The translations under genes were made by a program, and so were the position numbers. DNA of 59,086 nt from Flavobacteriaceae bacterium (lineage in GTDB: Bacteria > Bacteroidota > Bacteroidia > Flavobacteriales > Weeksellaceae), in assembly GCA_004359435.1 (NCBI GenBank), contig PTET01000001.1, positions 13,256 to 72,341 on the forward strand, read 5' to 3'. This document shows positions 27,894 through 36,353 of this stretch, one piece after another (positions within the stretch are counted from its first letter, which is position 1; every line of letters begins with the position of its first letter). The notes beneath the pieces were generated by a model that was given only the letters and a program-made list of their open reading frames with translations, was not told where the DNA came from and searched no databases.

Positions 27894-27939
27894 AAAAGCC
27901 ATCAAAAAATTTCACAAGTGAAAATTTTTGATGGCTTTT
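27894..27939. terminator. long hairpin with TTTCAC/GTGAAA core
   Basis: A 22-bp stem (AAAAGCCATCAAAAAATTTCAC with its partner) has one A-A mismatch and a 2-nt loop. A-rich and T-rich outer ends on both strands suit a bidirectional terminator between convergent recR and nadE. It shares its inner core and the mismatch position with the hairpin at 34540-34581. Confidence 0.75.
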
Positions 27940-28001
27940 GGGTTGTAAGCCTTCCGTCAAAAAACGTTTTTATTTTTCTCAACAATAAAAGAGAAAACTT
28001 C

Positions 28002-28787
28002 TCATCTTAAATTATCCGGAATTTTACAAACAGGAATTGGGTTTACTTTGTGAGCCGTCGCTTTGTTGAGTTTTTGGTAAATTTTTAAGACTTCTTCTTC
28101 TCTTGGGCTTAGGTTTTCACTTTTTCCCTTAGACAGGTACTCCATGGCCCATTCGAGTTCTGGATAAGTAGCACCCATTTGGTCTTCGTCGCTTCTGTCA
28201 TCCTTCCAAAGTCCATCTGTAGGTTTCGCGTTCTGAATAGAAGAAACAATCCCAAGCTCTTTGGCTAACAAAAAGACATCCGATTTTAAAAGGTCTGCAA
28301 TGGGGCTAATATCTACCCCTCCATCGCCATATTTGGTAAAGAAACCAACGCCGAAATCTTCAACCTTGTTCCCGGTTCCTACTACCAAATAGCTGTGCAA
28401 TCCTGCATAATAGTAAAGGGTGGTCATTCTAAGTCTGCTTCGGGTGTTGGCCAGAGAAAGTTCTGCCATAGGTTGTTTGGGATCTGCTTTTACTTCTTTG
28501 GAAAGAACATCGAAGGTTTCGCTAAGATCTAATCTAAGGTCCGTAACATTCGGAAAATTCTCTTTAAGCCACTGGATATGCTCTCTTCCTCTTGCTACTT
28601 GATCTTCTTTCTGGTGGATACTCATTTCTAAAACCAACAGAGGATAACCCGTTTTGGCCGCCAAAGTTGAAGTGACGGCCGAATCAATTCCACCAGAGAT
28701 ACCTATCACAAAACCTTTCAGGGGAGTTGATTCTATATAGTTTTTAAGCCAACCTGAAATATGATCGATAATTTTTGCTGCTTGCAT
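28002..28787 (-). CDS. nadE: NAD+ synthase (ammonia-dependent type)
   Basis: NadE amidates nicotinic acid adenine dinucleotide to NAD+. The 261-residue protein has the ATP-pyrophosphatase P-loop GISGGIDSAV (about 28-37), NTRSRLRMTTLYYYAGLHSYLVVGTGNKVEDFGVGFFTKYGDGGVDISPIADL and GLWKDDRSDEDQMG, all conserved in NadE. It lacks the N-terminal glutaminase domain, so it uses free ammonia. It is convergent with recR across the long hairpin. Confidence 0.95.
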   Translation of the reverse strand: MQAAKIIDHISGWLKNYIESTPLKGFVIGISGGIDSAVTSTLAAKTGYPLLVLEMSIHQKEDQVARGREHIQWLKENFPNVTDLRLDLSETFDVLSKEVKADPKQPMAELSLANTRSRLRMTTLYYYAGLHSYLVVGTGNKVEDFGVGFFTKYGDGGVDISPIADLLKSDVFLLAKELGIVSSIQNAKPTDGLWKDDRSDEDQMGATYPELEWAMEYLSKGKSENLSPREEEVLKIYQKLNKATAHKVNPIPVCKIPDNLR

Positions 28788-28853
28788 GAATATGTTTTTA
28801 TTGTTTAGACGAAAATACCAAAATTTTTACCCATATTTTGTGGATTTATTGAT

Positions 28854-28861
28854 TAAATTTG
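28854..28861 (+). promoter_or_regulatory. -7 element TAAATTTG before the ceramidase remnant
   Basis: Perfect TAnnTTTG, 40 bp upstream of the ATG of the 43-codon remnant. A TTTG lies further upstream (28837-28840), but at a short 13-bp spacing. Confidence 0.4.
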
Positions 28862-28901
28862 AACTTCACGTTCAAAAAAACCATTCACAAAATCCTAACA
28901 C

Positions 28902-29033
28902 ATGAAAAACAAACACACATTTCTTGTGCTTTTTTCTTTCCTTACCCTTTTTGCCCATGCGCAAGGGTTTATTGAGAAAAAAAGCACCAAACAAACACCC
29001 TTAAAAGCATATTCAACAGTATTCAAAAAGTGA
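28902..29033 (+). pseudogene. 43-codon internally deleted copy of the ceramidase-like gene
   Basis: An open frame runs from ATG 28902 to TGA 29031-29033. Residues 1-36 match the start of the full gene at 29345 (107 bases with 6 mismatches, including the signal peptide ending AHAQ). Residues 37-43 (YSTVFKK) match its extreme C-terminus. The missing part corresponds to about 650 codons, removed in frame between AAAAGC and ATATTC. It could encode a tiny exported peptide, but is most simply a deletion scar of a tandem duplicate. Confidence 0.85.
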
Positions 29034-29104
29034 TTTTCTAAAACTTTTTTAGTTATTCAAAAAGCCTCCTTCGGGAGGTTTTTTTTGTATATTTCTGTCT
29101 GAAC
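29009..29104 (+). repeat. 96-bp direct repeat, copy 1
   Basis: Identical base for base to 31396-31491. It spans the last codons, stop, 3' untranslated region and terminator of the ceramidase-like gene. Identity stops abruptly at both ends. Confidence 0.95.
29059..29086 (+). terminator. intrinsic terminator in repeat copy 1
   Basis: The GCCTCC/GGAGG stem with TTCG-type loop is preceded by five A and followed by eight T. Confidence 0.85.
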
Positions 29105-29344
29105 TATGATTATTGTGATTCATTTGATTGATATAAGTTAAATAAAAAATGCATTCAAATATTTGGGATAAACGATTTGGTCTTCACCTTTCTCAACGTC
29201 ATTTCACATGGAATTCCTTATAAGGCTCTGGTTTATCTCACTGAAATAAAAAGCAAATCCAATCCTAAATAAATTCCCTTCCCTTAACTACAATTTGCAA
29301 TTTATTTGTTTAGTTTTAGACTTCATTAACAAATTATCTGAGCC
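29105..29344. other. intergenic stretch without recognised gene
   Basis: This AT-rich spacer lies between the remnant's repeat and the full ceramidase-like gene. A 24-codon frame (ATG 29149) has no recognisable similarity. There is no clear TAnnTTTG; TAGTTTTA near 29310 is the nearest -7 candidate for the gene at 29345. Confidence 0.4.
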
Positions 29345-31420
29345 ATGAAAAACAAATACACTTTTCTTGTGCTTTTTTCTTTCCTCACCTTTTTTGCCCA
29401 TGCGCAAGGGTTCATTGAGAGAAAAAGCACCAAACAAACACCCTTAAAAGCTCCAACAGGTCAACTGCTCGCTGGTATGGCCGAAAGGGATATTACCCCA
29501 GCCATTTTAAGCCGTCCCCAAGGTAGAGCCTCCGTACAACCAGAGAAAACCATTTATGGGGTAAGAACCAGACTCAAGGCTAGAACTTTGGTTTTGGTGG
29601 ACAAAAACGGCACTTCTATAGCACTGATTCAAAGCGATTTGCTCTGTGGCTCTCTTCCTGTTCACCACGAAATTGCGGAAATCATCGCCAAGAAAACCAG
29701 CATTCCCGTGCAAAACATCGCTTGGCTCAATACCCATACCCATTCTGGACCTGGAGGATTCAACGGATCGATTCTGTATTCCAAAATGGCTGGTGCAAAA
29801 CCAGGGATAGATCCTGTGTACAGACAGTTTTTGATCGACCAAATCGTGGCTTCTATCTTGGAAGCTTACCAAAACCTAAGACCCGCAAAAATCGCCTCTG
29901 GTAGCATAGAAGTGTACAAACAATCTAGAAACAGAGCCATTTCTGCCTATTTGAACAATCCTGAAAACAAATCGCTCGATCCAAATGATCCAGATTTGCT
30001 ATTCAATGCAGTAAACAAAGACCTCACCATGCTCCGTGTAGATGTTTTGGATGGTGGCAGCTACAAACCGCTGGGTGCTTTTTCTATCTTTGGTGTACAC
30101 GGAACAGGTGTGAGTGCCTTTGTTGATGTTGCCACCGCAGATATATTCGGATTTGCCCAAAGAGGACTGGCTTGGAAAATCAAAGAAGAATACAAAACAC
30201 CTTGGCAGCCTATACACGGATTTGCCACTGGAGCCGAGGGAGATGTAACCCCTAACCTTCCCAAATATCCCCCTGGAAAATACGACCAAGTACCACTAGA
30301 TTGGCCGAGCGTAACCCAACTTGGAAACAACATTTCAGACAAATCTTGGGAACTTTTTGAATCTTTGGGTTCTCAGCTAAAATCAGACGTGCTGATTAGC
30401 TCTTCTGTTCGAGAACTGGACTTACAAGAAAACAACAGCTATGAAGGAGTTACCATCTGCAAAAAACCCCTCAATGGAGTTTCTAACCTTGCAGGGGCAC
30501 TAGACAACCGCTCCTCTCCTATCTTTAACTTCATCAAAACTGGAGAAGGTTTAGCAAGAAAAAAGAACCCCATTTTGGACGATTGCCAGGGAAGAAAACC
30601 AGTTCCTACTTCCAAAGTACTCATCAGACTGTATTTGCCACCAGAAACCTATCCCAAAATTGCGATGTTCCAACTTCTGCAAATTGGAGATTTGCTTTTG
30701 GTACCCCTTCCTTGGGAAGTAACTACTATTTCTAATAAAAGAATTACAGAAGCCATCGCTCAGCAGTATATCAAAAGCGGAAAAACTCCACCCAAAAACA
30801 TCACCATAACTTCGGTTGCCAATGATTATATGGGATATGCCACCACGCCCGAAGAATACGACATGCAGCTTTACGAAGGAGCTTCCACCATTTATGGTTA
30901 CAACACCGTGCCTTTTATCACCAAACATTTGGAGTTTTTGGCCAAAAATCTCGCTTCTGGAAACCAAATCGCGGACATTCCAGAGAGCATGGAAATCAAA
31001 ATGCCACAAAACCTAAAACTTTCCCCAGTAAAAGGTGCCTCTAACATCACCGAGAGAAAAGAAACTTCTGCACCCAAATTCACACCAAAAGACCCTTCCG
31101 ACTTTAAGTCTGAGAGTTTCTATTCTGTGACTTGGACCGATGTAAAACCAGGAGACCTTGCTTTGTATCAGCCTTATGTATATATGGAAAGAAGCCGTGA
31201 CAATGTTTCTTGGAGCCGATTCAAAAAGGGACTTCAACCCATGGATGACGAAGGAAATGAACTGGAAATTCGTTTGGTGAAAGACAACAAAACCTACGGC
31301 GAATACATGGCGAAATGGTACAATCCAATTCTTGAAGATGGATACAGCTACCGTTTTGTGATTCTTCCAAGAGAAGGAACTGGCTTGCCAGTCTTATATT
31401 CAACAGTATTCAAAAAGTGA
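29345..31420 (+). CDS. neutral/alkaline ceramidase-family secreted hydrolase
   Basis: A 691-residue protein with signal peptide to AHAQ (21). It shows the neutral ceramidase N-terminal domain from about 40 to 540 (MAERDITPA, the zinc site NTHTHSGPGGF with His131/His133, His252 in FGVHGTG, LPWEVTT, NDYMGYATTPEEY and LYEGASTIYG) and a C-terminal beta domain at about 590-691. Family members cleave ceramide to sphingosine and fatty acid. The usual nucleophile Ser of the G(D/N)xSPN motif is Thr302 here (GDVTPN), so activity is uncertain. It is flanked by a deleted copy upstream and a duplicated 3' tail downstream. Confidence 0.85.
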   Translation: MKNKYTFLVLFSFLTFFAHAQGFIERKSTKQTPLKAPTGQLLAGMAERDITPAILSRPQGRASVQPEKTIYGVRTRLKARTLVLVDKNGTSIALIQSDLLCGSLPVHHEIAEIIAKKTSIPVQNIAWLNTHTHSGPGGFNGSILYSKMAGAKPGIDPVYRQFLIDQIVASILEAYQNLRPAKIASGSIEVYKQSRNRAISAYLNNPENKSLDPNDPDLLFNAVNKDLTMLRVDVLDGGSYKPLGAFSIFGVHGTGVSAFVDVATADIFGFAQRGLAWKIKEEYKTPWQPIHGFATGAEGDVTPNLPKYPPGKYDQVPLDWPSVTQLGNNISDKSWELFESLGSQLKSDVLISSSVRELDLQENNSYEGVTICKKPLNGVSNLAGALDNRSSPIFNFIKTGEGLARKKNPILDDCQGRKPVPTSKVLIRLYLPPETYPKIAMFQLLQIGDLLLVPLPWEVTTISNKRITEAIAQQYIKSGKTPPKNITITSVANDYMGYATTPEEYDMQLYEGASTIYGYNTVPFITKHLEFLAKNLASGNQIADIPESMEIKMPQNLKLSPVKGASNITERKETSAPKFTPKDPSDFKSESFYSVTWTDVKPGDLALYQPYVYMERSRDNVSWSRFKKGLQPMDDEGNELEIRLVKDNKTYGEYMAKWYNPILEDGYSYRFVILPREGTGLPVLYSTVFKK

Positions 31421-31491
31421 TTTTCTAAAACTTTTTTAGTTATTCAAAAAGCCTCCTTCGGGAGGTTTTTTTTGTATATTTCTGTCTGAAC
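31396..31491 (+). repeat. 96-bp direct repeat, copy 2
   Basis: Identical to 29009-29104. It covers the C-terminal codons of the ceramidase-like gene and its terminator (31446-31473). Confidence 0.95.
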
Positions 31492-31492
31492 A

Positions 31493-31604
31493 CTTCCAAG
31501 AGAAGGAACAAATATGCCAGTCTTGTATTCAACAGTATTCAAAAAGTGATTTTCTAAAACTTTTTTAGTTATTCAAAAAGCCTCCTTTGGGAGGTTTTTT
31601 TTGT
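31493..31604 (+). repeat. degenerate tandem copy of the ceramidase 3' end (120-bp period)
   Basis: It repeats 31373-31484 at an exact 120-bp offset with about seven substitutions. It retains the last codons in frame (LPREGTNMPVLYSTVFKK, stop) and a second terminator (31575-31602). It has no start codon of its own and is either a 120-bp tandem duplication or the tail of a third deleted gene copy. Confidence 0.88.
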
Positions 31605-31618
31605 GGGGTTAAATTTGG

Positions 31619-32452
31619 CTAAAAATCACTCAAAACCACCTTGTAAATGGTCGTTTCGTGACTTTCGGTATCGTTGTCTTCACAGAGTAGAAATTCAATT
31701 TGGTTCTCGGATTTTTGATAAAAAGAAATTCCTTCAAATTTGTTTTTGAAAGAGACAATTTCGGTGAAATCTATCTTTTGATTTTCAAGACAGATTCTAC
31801 CCAAAAGCGTTCCCAAAACCTCTCCATCATCGTAGGTAGAGGAGGTATTTTCTGCCGCAGCTAGAAAATAGATATGCTGACCCAGCAAAATTGAATCTGT
31901 AAAACTGGAAACCACACCTTGAATTTCTGGAAGTTGAAATTCTTGAACATCTATGTGTGAGCTGGTGGAAAGCTCATTTTGAATAGAAAAAAGGAGATTT
32001 TTTCCCTGTTTTCCATTTCCTCTGTTGAAAAGATACCAGACTTTTCCGTCAAAAATTACCCCTTCTAGGTTGAATTCTTGTGGCTCTAATTTGGCTTTGT
32101 TTTGCAAGGTTTGGTAAAATTCCGTCAAATCAACTTGCTTTTTGACTTCTTTGCTGACAATATCTACCTCAAACATTTGGTTTCTTTTTTGGGTAGAGCC
32201 AGAACCAAAAATATAGAGATTTTTCCCTTCGCTTGTGATGGCCTCCAAGTCTAACTTCTCTTTTTTGGCAATGTTTTCGATTGCGTTTTCTACCAATGGA
32301 ATTTTGGTGAGGTTTTGGCTCTCTAAGCTATATTGATACAAATAACTGCTGTTGTCTCCAATCACAAAAAGGGTATAGTCCTGAAAATAAAGTCCCGAAG
32401 TAGCCCCAATCCCAGAGAGCTGAACAAAAGGTGAAAGTTGAAGTTGTTTCAT
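31619..32452 (-). CDS. DUF6929-like beta-propeller-type protein
   Basis: A 277-residue protein without a signal peptide. Repeated blade-like segments (GLYFQDYTLFVIGDNSSYLY, LDLEAITSEGKNLYIFGSGS, FNLEGVIFDGKVWYLFNRGN, FEGISFYQKSENQIEFLLCED) suggest a beta-propeller, and they match my memory of the DUF6929 family. Function unknown. The ATG at 32452 is preferred to a TTG three codons upstream. It lies 12 bp after the FAD oxidoreductase. Confidence 0.65.
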   Translation of the reverse strand: MKQLQLSPFVQLSGIGATSGLYFQDYTLFVIGDNSSYLYQYSLESQNLTKIPLVENAIENIAKKEKLDLEAITSEGKNLYIFGSGSTQKRNQMFEVDIVSKEVKKQVDLTEFYQTLQNKAKLEPQEFNLEGVIFDGKVWYLFNRGNGKQGKNLLFSIQNELSTSSHIDVQEFQLPEIQGVVSSFTDSILLGQHIYFLAAAENTSSTYDDGEVLGTLLGRICLENQKIDFTEIVSFKNKFEGISFYQKSENQIEFLLCEDNDTESHETTIYKVVLSDF

Positions 32453-32464
32453 GGAGAACAAAGG

Positions 32465-34030
32465 TTATTTAATTTTTTCAATCAGCTTTAGCGCTACATT
32501 CATTCCATCCATCGCAGCAGAAACGATGCCTCCGGCATATCCAGCTCCCTCAGAGCAAGGAAAAAGATTGGAAACCTGTGGATGGGCAAAACTCTGTGGA
32601 TCTCTTGGAATTCTAACCGGCGAAGAGGTTCTGCTTTCGGTAGCCACCAAGACCGCGTCATTGGTATAATAGCCTTTGATTTTCTCTCCAAAATAAGGCA
32701 AAGCTTCTTTCAAAGATTCGCAAATGCTTGTAGGAAGAACCTTTGATAGGTCGCAACTGGTTAATCCTAAGTTATAGGAATTTTTTGGCAAATCTTGCGA
32801 AATTATTCCATTTACAAAATCAACCATTCTTTGGGCGGGTGCTCTAAAATTCCCACCACCTGCATTGAAAGCCTTTTCTTCAACCTCTCCCTGAAATTCG
32901 AGCCCCGCAAGGGCAGAATTATCTTTGAAATCTTCGGGCAAAACAGTTACCACCATGCCGCTGTTGGCAAAAGGATTGTTTCTTTTGGAAGGACTCCAAC
33001 CATTTACAACCAGTTTGTTATACTCTGTAGAAGCAGGCGCTATTATTCCCCCGGGGCACATACAAAAAGAAAATACTCCTCGCCCATTTTGGGTTTGTTT
33101 TACCAAACTATAGCTGGCTGGGGGAAGATAATCCCCTCGATTGTCCATACCATATTGGGCGGCATCTATAAGTGGCTGAGGATGTTCAATCCGAACCCCT
33201 AATGCAAAAGATTTGGCCTGAAGCTCTATGTTTTTCTCATCCAACAGATGGTAAATGTCGCTGGCAGAATGGCCGGTGGCCAGTACCAACGTATCCACCA
33301 AAAGGGTTTCTTCTTGGCCTGTTCCCATCTGTTTTACCTGAATCGATTTTACTTTGCCGTTTTTTAGCAAAAGGTCTGTCAATTTGGTTTGGAAGTGAAC
33401 CTCTCCCCCTAGTTCGATGATTTTGTTTCGAATATTTTCGATGATTTGGGGAAGTTTGTTGGTGCCTATGTGAGGATGGGCTTCGTACAAAATAGATTCT
33501 TTGGCCCCAAAATCAACCAGCCATGAGAGCACCCGAAGAACATCACCTCTTTTTTTGCTTCTTGTATAGAGTTTCCCATCGGAATAGGTACCTGCTCCTC
33601 CCTCACCAAAACAATAATTGCTCTCTGGATTCAAAACCCCTTCTTTGTTGAGTGCTGCTAAATCTCTTCTTCTACTTTTAATGTCTTTTCCTCTTTCAAT
33701 GATAATGGGTTTTATGCCCAGCAAAAGGCATTGCAAAGCACAAAAAAGCCCCGCAGGACCGGCGCCTACAATGTGGGTTGTGGAAGAAAATTTATCGGTT
33801 GTAGGCAGGTATCTTTCTCGTAGCTCTTTGGGTTTTTCTTGATTAATCCACACACGAAGTAAGAGAAGATAAACCACATTTTTTCCTCTTGCATCAAGTG
33901 ATTTTTTGAGAATTTGATACTCAACCTTATCGTTCTTGTGAAGATTGAGCTTTTTTTTGATCAGATTTACGATGCTAAAAAAACTATCTGCAGATTTTGG
34001 GGCTACCTTTAGGCTGATTTCTTGGGTCAT
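32465..34030 (-). CDS. FAD-dependent oxidoreductase (COG2509-type)
   Basis: A 521-residue flavoprotein. An N-terminal alpha/beta domain (about 1-90) precedes the Rossmann motif HIVGAGPAGLFCALQCLL (about 88-105). It then shows KSRRRDLAAL, SNYCFGEGGAGTYSDGKLYTR, VLATGHSASDIY, the segment SFCMCPGGIIAPASTE, and the C-terminal FAD contact CSEGAGYAGGIVSAAMDGMNVAL. These are features of the uncharacterised NAD(FAD) dehydrogenase family common in Bacteroidota. Substrate unknown. It is followed closely by the DUF6929-like gene. Confidence 0.85.
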   Translation of the reverse strand: MTQEISLKVAPKSADSFFSIVNLIKKKLNLHKNDKVEYQILKKSLDARGKNVVYLLLLRVWINQEKPKELRERYLPTTDKFSSTTHIVGAGPAGLFCALQCLLLGIKPIIIERGKDIKSRRRDLAALNKEGVLNPESNYCFGEGGAGTYSDGKLYTRSKKRGDVLRVLSWLVDFGAKESILYEAHPHIGTNKLPQIIENIRNKIIELGGEVHFQTKLTDLLLKNGKVKSIQVKQMGTGQEETLLVDTLVLATGHSASDIYHLLDEKNIELQAKSFALGVRIEHPQPLIDAAQYGMDNRGDYLPPASYSLVKQTQNGRGVFSFCMCPGGIIAPASTEYNKLVVNGWSPSKRNNPFANSGMVVTVLPEDFKDNSALAGLEFQGEVEEKAFNAGGGNFRAPAQRMVDFVNGIISQDLPKNSYNLGLTSCDLSKVLPTSICESLKEALPYFGEKIKGYYTNDAVLVATESRTSSPVRIPRDPQSFAHPQVSNLFPCSEGAGYAGGIVSAAMDGMNVALKLIEKIK

Positions 34031-34069
34031 CGTTTAAACTTTGAAATAGCAAAGATAAGGCTTCTTATT

Positions 34070-34447
34070 TTAGGATTTTTGACTGTTTGCCTCTGGTCTT
34101 AAAAACCAAGTGGCCACCAAAAAGCAAGAAACTTCAAGACCTAAAGCCACCAGAAAAAATGGATGAGAAGGTCCGTCTAAAACCAAACTCACCACACGCA
34201 TTAAGGCAACAAAAAACATAAATACCGCGATATGGATAATTGCTTTTTCTGGAACTTTCGCCACAAAGGCCATTAGACACCAACTGGTTGCAACACCAAA
34301 GTACGCCCCCATGATGGCTCTGCCGATATGCAAAACACCAGCATCCTTGGGTAGACCCAAAAGTGGAAAGCTATAGTTAGGCATAAAGCCATACACCAAA
34401 GCATTGGCAAAAAGACCTATAACGCAAAGAAGTACAAATGTTTTCAT
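34070..34447 (-). CDS. DUF4345 membrane protein
   Basis: A 125-residue protein with four membrane helices, starting MKTFVLLCVIGLFANALVYG and containing LHIGRAIMGAYFGVATSWCLM and FFVALMRVVSLVLDGP, segments typical of DUF4345. Function unknown. It stands about 40 bp upstream of the FAD oxidoreductase and may be co-transcribed with it. Confidence 0.7.
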   Translation of the reverse strand: MKTFVLLCVIGLFANALVYGFMPNYSFPLLGLPKDAGVLHIGRAIMGAYFGVATSWCLMAFVAKVPEKAIIHIAVFMFFVALMRVVSLVLDGPSHPFFLVALGLEVSCFLVATWFLRPEANSQKS

Positions 34448-34539
34448 GGATAAAAGGTGTCTTTATTTTATTTTAAATATAGCAAAATATATTTGTTATT
34501 CTTGGAACAACACAACCTTGGTCTGGAGTTTAGAGCCAA

Positions 34540-34581
34540 AAGCCCTCCAAAAATTTCACTTGTGAAAATTTTGGAGGGCTT
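34540..34581. terminator. long hairpin with TTTCAC/GTGAAA core
   Basis: A 20-bp stem (AAGCCCTCCAAAAATTTCAC with its partner) has one mismatch and a 2-nt loop. It lies downstream of the DUF4249 genes on the minus strand. The inner core is the same as at 27894-27939, while the outer stem differs with compensating changes. Confidence 0.7.
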
Positions 34582-34626
34582 ATAGTTTTTTTTGCACAAG
34601 TCCCAAAAAAAGGTTGGGGGTTTTAG

Positions 34627-35487
34627 TTACCGCTGGGCGGTTTGTTTTGTTCCGTACAAATGAATACCCACAACCTCATCAAAAACCCCAAAATAACCAA
34701 GAGGTGGATTATCAGGATTGGTTTGGTTGATGATATTCCCTTTTAAGGGCACACTTGGCACGGTAAAAAGCGGGTCTGGATTAGCCTGATTGGTGAGAGT
34801 TCGGTAATAATAATAACTATTTTCGTCTAATGTCCGAAGCGAGTAATACACAAAATTAAGCGGAGTCAAATCCTTGTTTTCATAAAAAAGTGTTACCCTA
34901 GACCCAGAAAAAATATCGTCATCAAAAACCCTGTATTTGGGATCTCTTCCCTGAAGGTTAGCCGAATAATAGTAATATTGTTTTTTTTCAAGTGAATCTT
35001 TAAACATAAAATTCACCTCGTTGTGTTTGGAAGTAAGCCCTCTATCATTGCTCTCGTATAGGCTATCTATGATGGGTGTGGTTTGATACTGATAACTCGC
35101 GCTATATTTCTGATTTTGGTGTTCTACCTCAAGGGTGTAAACATGATCTTTGGCAAATACAAAATTTTCGGTTCTGTAGCTACCATTTAAATCGTGGGCA
35201 AAAACATAGGTAATCTGGTCGCTTTTATCGGTTACCCAAACCTTGGCGTCTTCTACCGGCAAAGGCTCTGTTTGTCCAAAATTTAAAGTAGTTGATAATT
35301 TAATTTCTGGAGCGATGTTTCCAGTATGATAATTTACAAATCCTTTGGTCTGGGCCTTGGTATAATGCAAAAGCACAGCCTGAATCACCAGTCTAGGTTC
35401 TGACTCAGGCAAGGGATAGTCCTCTAGAGTTTCGTTACATCCCCAAAATACAATCAAACAAACAAATGCTAAAAATCCTTTCTTCAT
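34627..35487 (-). CDS. DUF4249 lipoprotein, copy B
   Basis: A 286-residue lipoprotein with lipobox VFWGCNE (Cys17), then the DUF4249 start LVIQAVLLHYT. Further conserved segments are VWVTDKSDQITYVF, YTLEVEHQNQKYSASYQYQTTPIID and the C-terminal LKGNIINQTNPDNPPLGYFGVFDEV. DUF4249 proteins accompany TonB receptors in Bacteroidota, apparently as surface substrate-binding partners; that is family knowledge. It overlaps copy A by 4 bp (ATGA). The two copies share the C-terminal NQTNP motif but little else. Confidence 0.82.
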   Translation of the reverse strand: MKKGFLAFVCLIVFWGCNETLEDYPLPESEPRLVIQAVLLHYTKAQTKGFVNYHTGNIAPEIKLSTTLNFGQTEPLPVEDAKVWVTDKSDQITYVFAHDLNGSYRTENFVFAKDHVYTLEVEHQNQKYSASYQYQTTPIIDSLYESNDRGLTSKHNEVNFMFKDSLEKKQYYYYSANLQGRDPKYRVFDDDIFSGSRVTLFYENKDLTPLNFVYYSLRTLDENSYYYYRTLTNQANPDPLFTVPSVPLKGNIINQTNPDNPPLGYFGVFDEVVGIHLYGTKQTAQR

Positions 35488-36353
35488 TGTACCACCACGG
35501 TTCCTTTAGATTCTTCGGTCACCAAGAAGAACCCATACGGATATAGCTCTGGGTTTGTTTGGTTGACGATGTTCCCTTTTAGCTCTGTACTAGGAACGGT
35601 ATAAGGTCCTTGGCTATCAGCCTGATCTACCAATTTTCGAAAGAAGTTGTAGGTGCTTTGGTTGTATCTTCTAAGGGTATAGGTTACAAAATTCCCAGTT
35701 TCTAGCCTTCCTTCCATCTCAAACGCAAAATTAAACGGCACACCGTCCAGACCATATCTAAAAATATAGTTGACTTCTTTTTTTCCAGGAACGCTCATTT
35801 TGAAATGATAAAAATCTTCTCCAGAAGGGTCATCAAAATTAACATTAATTTCTTTCCACTCTTTGGTCACTCCTTGGTCTTGACCTTGGGAAATAAAATT
35901 GATGTTGGGTGTTCTAATGTATTTGGAGGTAGCGATGTAGTTCATACCACCATACAAAATCTCTAACTGATACTGAGCGGCATCAGAAAAGGTGAAATCT
36001 GTACTTTGGTACATTCCAGGGAAGATCTCATTAAATTCGAAAACCTTGTTTTGAGAGAGATTCCTCACCTTAACCGTCGCGCCTGTGGCATACTGTTTTT
36101 CTAGATCTCCATAGGGAGATGTAAAACTTAGGGTGATGGTTTGTACCGCATTGTCTTTGGGCTCATAGTTGTTTTGGTCTGAAGGAAGCACTGGAGCACC
36201 ATCTATGGCTTTGGTTTCATTGGTTAGGATTGCCTCAATTACAAGTCTAGGGGCAGCCTGATTAACCTGAAGATCTGTTAAGGTATCATCACAGGAAAAA
36301 AATACAAGAATTAAAAGGGCAGAAAATAATTTACGCATAATCTTAAAATTCAA
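35484..36353 (-). CDS. DUF4249 lipoprotein, copy A
   Basis: A 289-residue lipoprotein; the signal peptide ends at LVFFSCDD. The initiator could be the first or the later Met (MRKLFS, start 36338). The conserved parts are LVIEAILTNETKA, ATVKVRNLSQNKVFEFNE, YQLEILYGGMNYIATSKYIRTP and LKGNIVNQTNPELYPYGFFLVTEE. It overlaps the end of the TonB receptor gene by about 11 bp, indicating coupled translation. Together the receptor and two DUF4249 proteins look like one uptake complex at the outer membrane. Confidence 0.82.
   Translation of the reverse strand: MNFKIMRKLFSALLILVFFSCDDTLTDLQVNQAAPRLVIEAILTNETKAIDGAPVLPSDQNNYEPKDNAVQTITLSFTSPYGDLEKQYATGATVKVRNLSQNKVFEFNEIFPGMYQSTDFTFSDAAQYQLEILYGGMNYIATSKYIRTPNINFISQGQDQGVTKEWKEINVNFDDPSGEDFYHFKMSVPGKKEVNYIFRYGLDGVPFNFAFEMEGRLETGNFVTYTLRRYNQSTYNFFRKLVDQADSQGPYTVPSTELKGNIVNQTNPELYPYGFFLVTEESKGTVVVQ

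Noticed and set aside
27894-27939. Hairpin as an integron attC or transposon end
   Set aside because: No integrase or transposase, no gene cassettes, and the outer A/T tracts fit a terminator between convergent genes.
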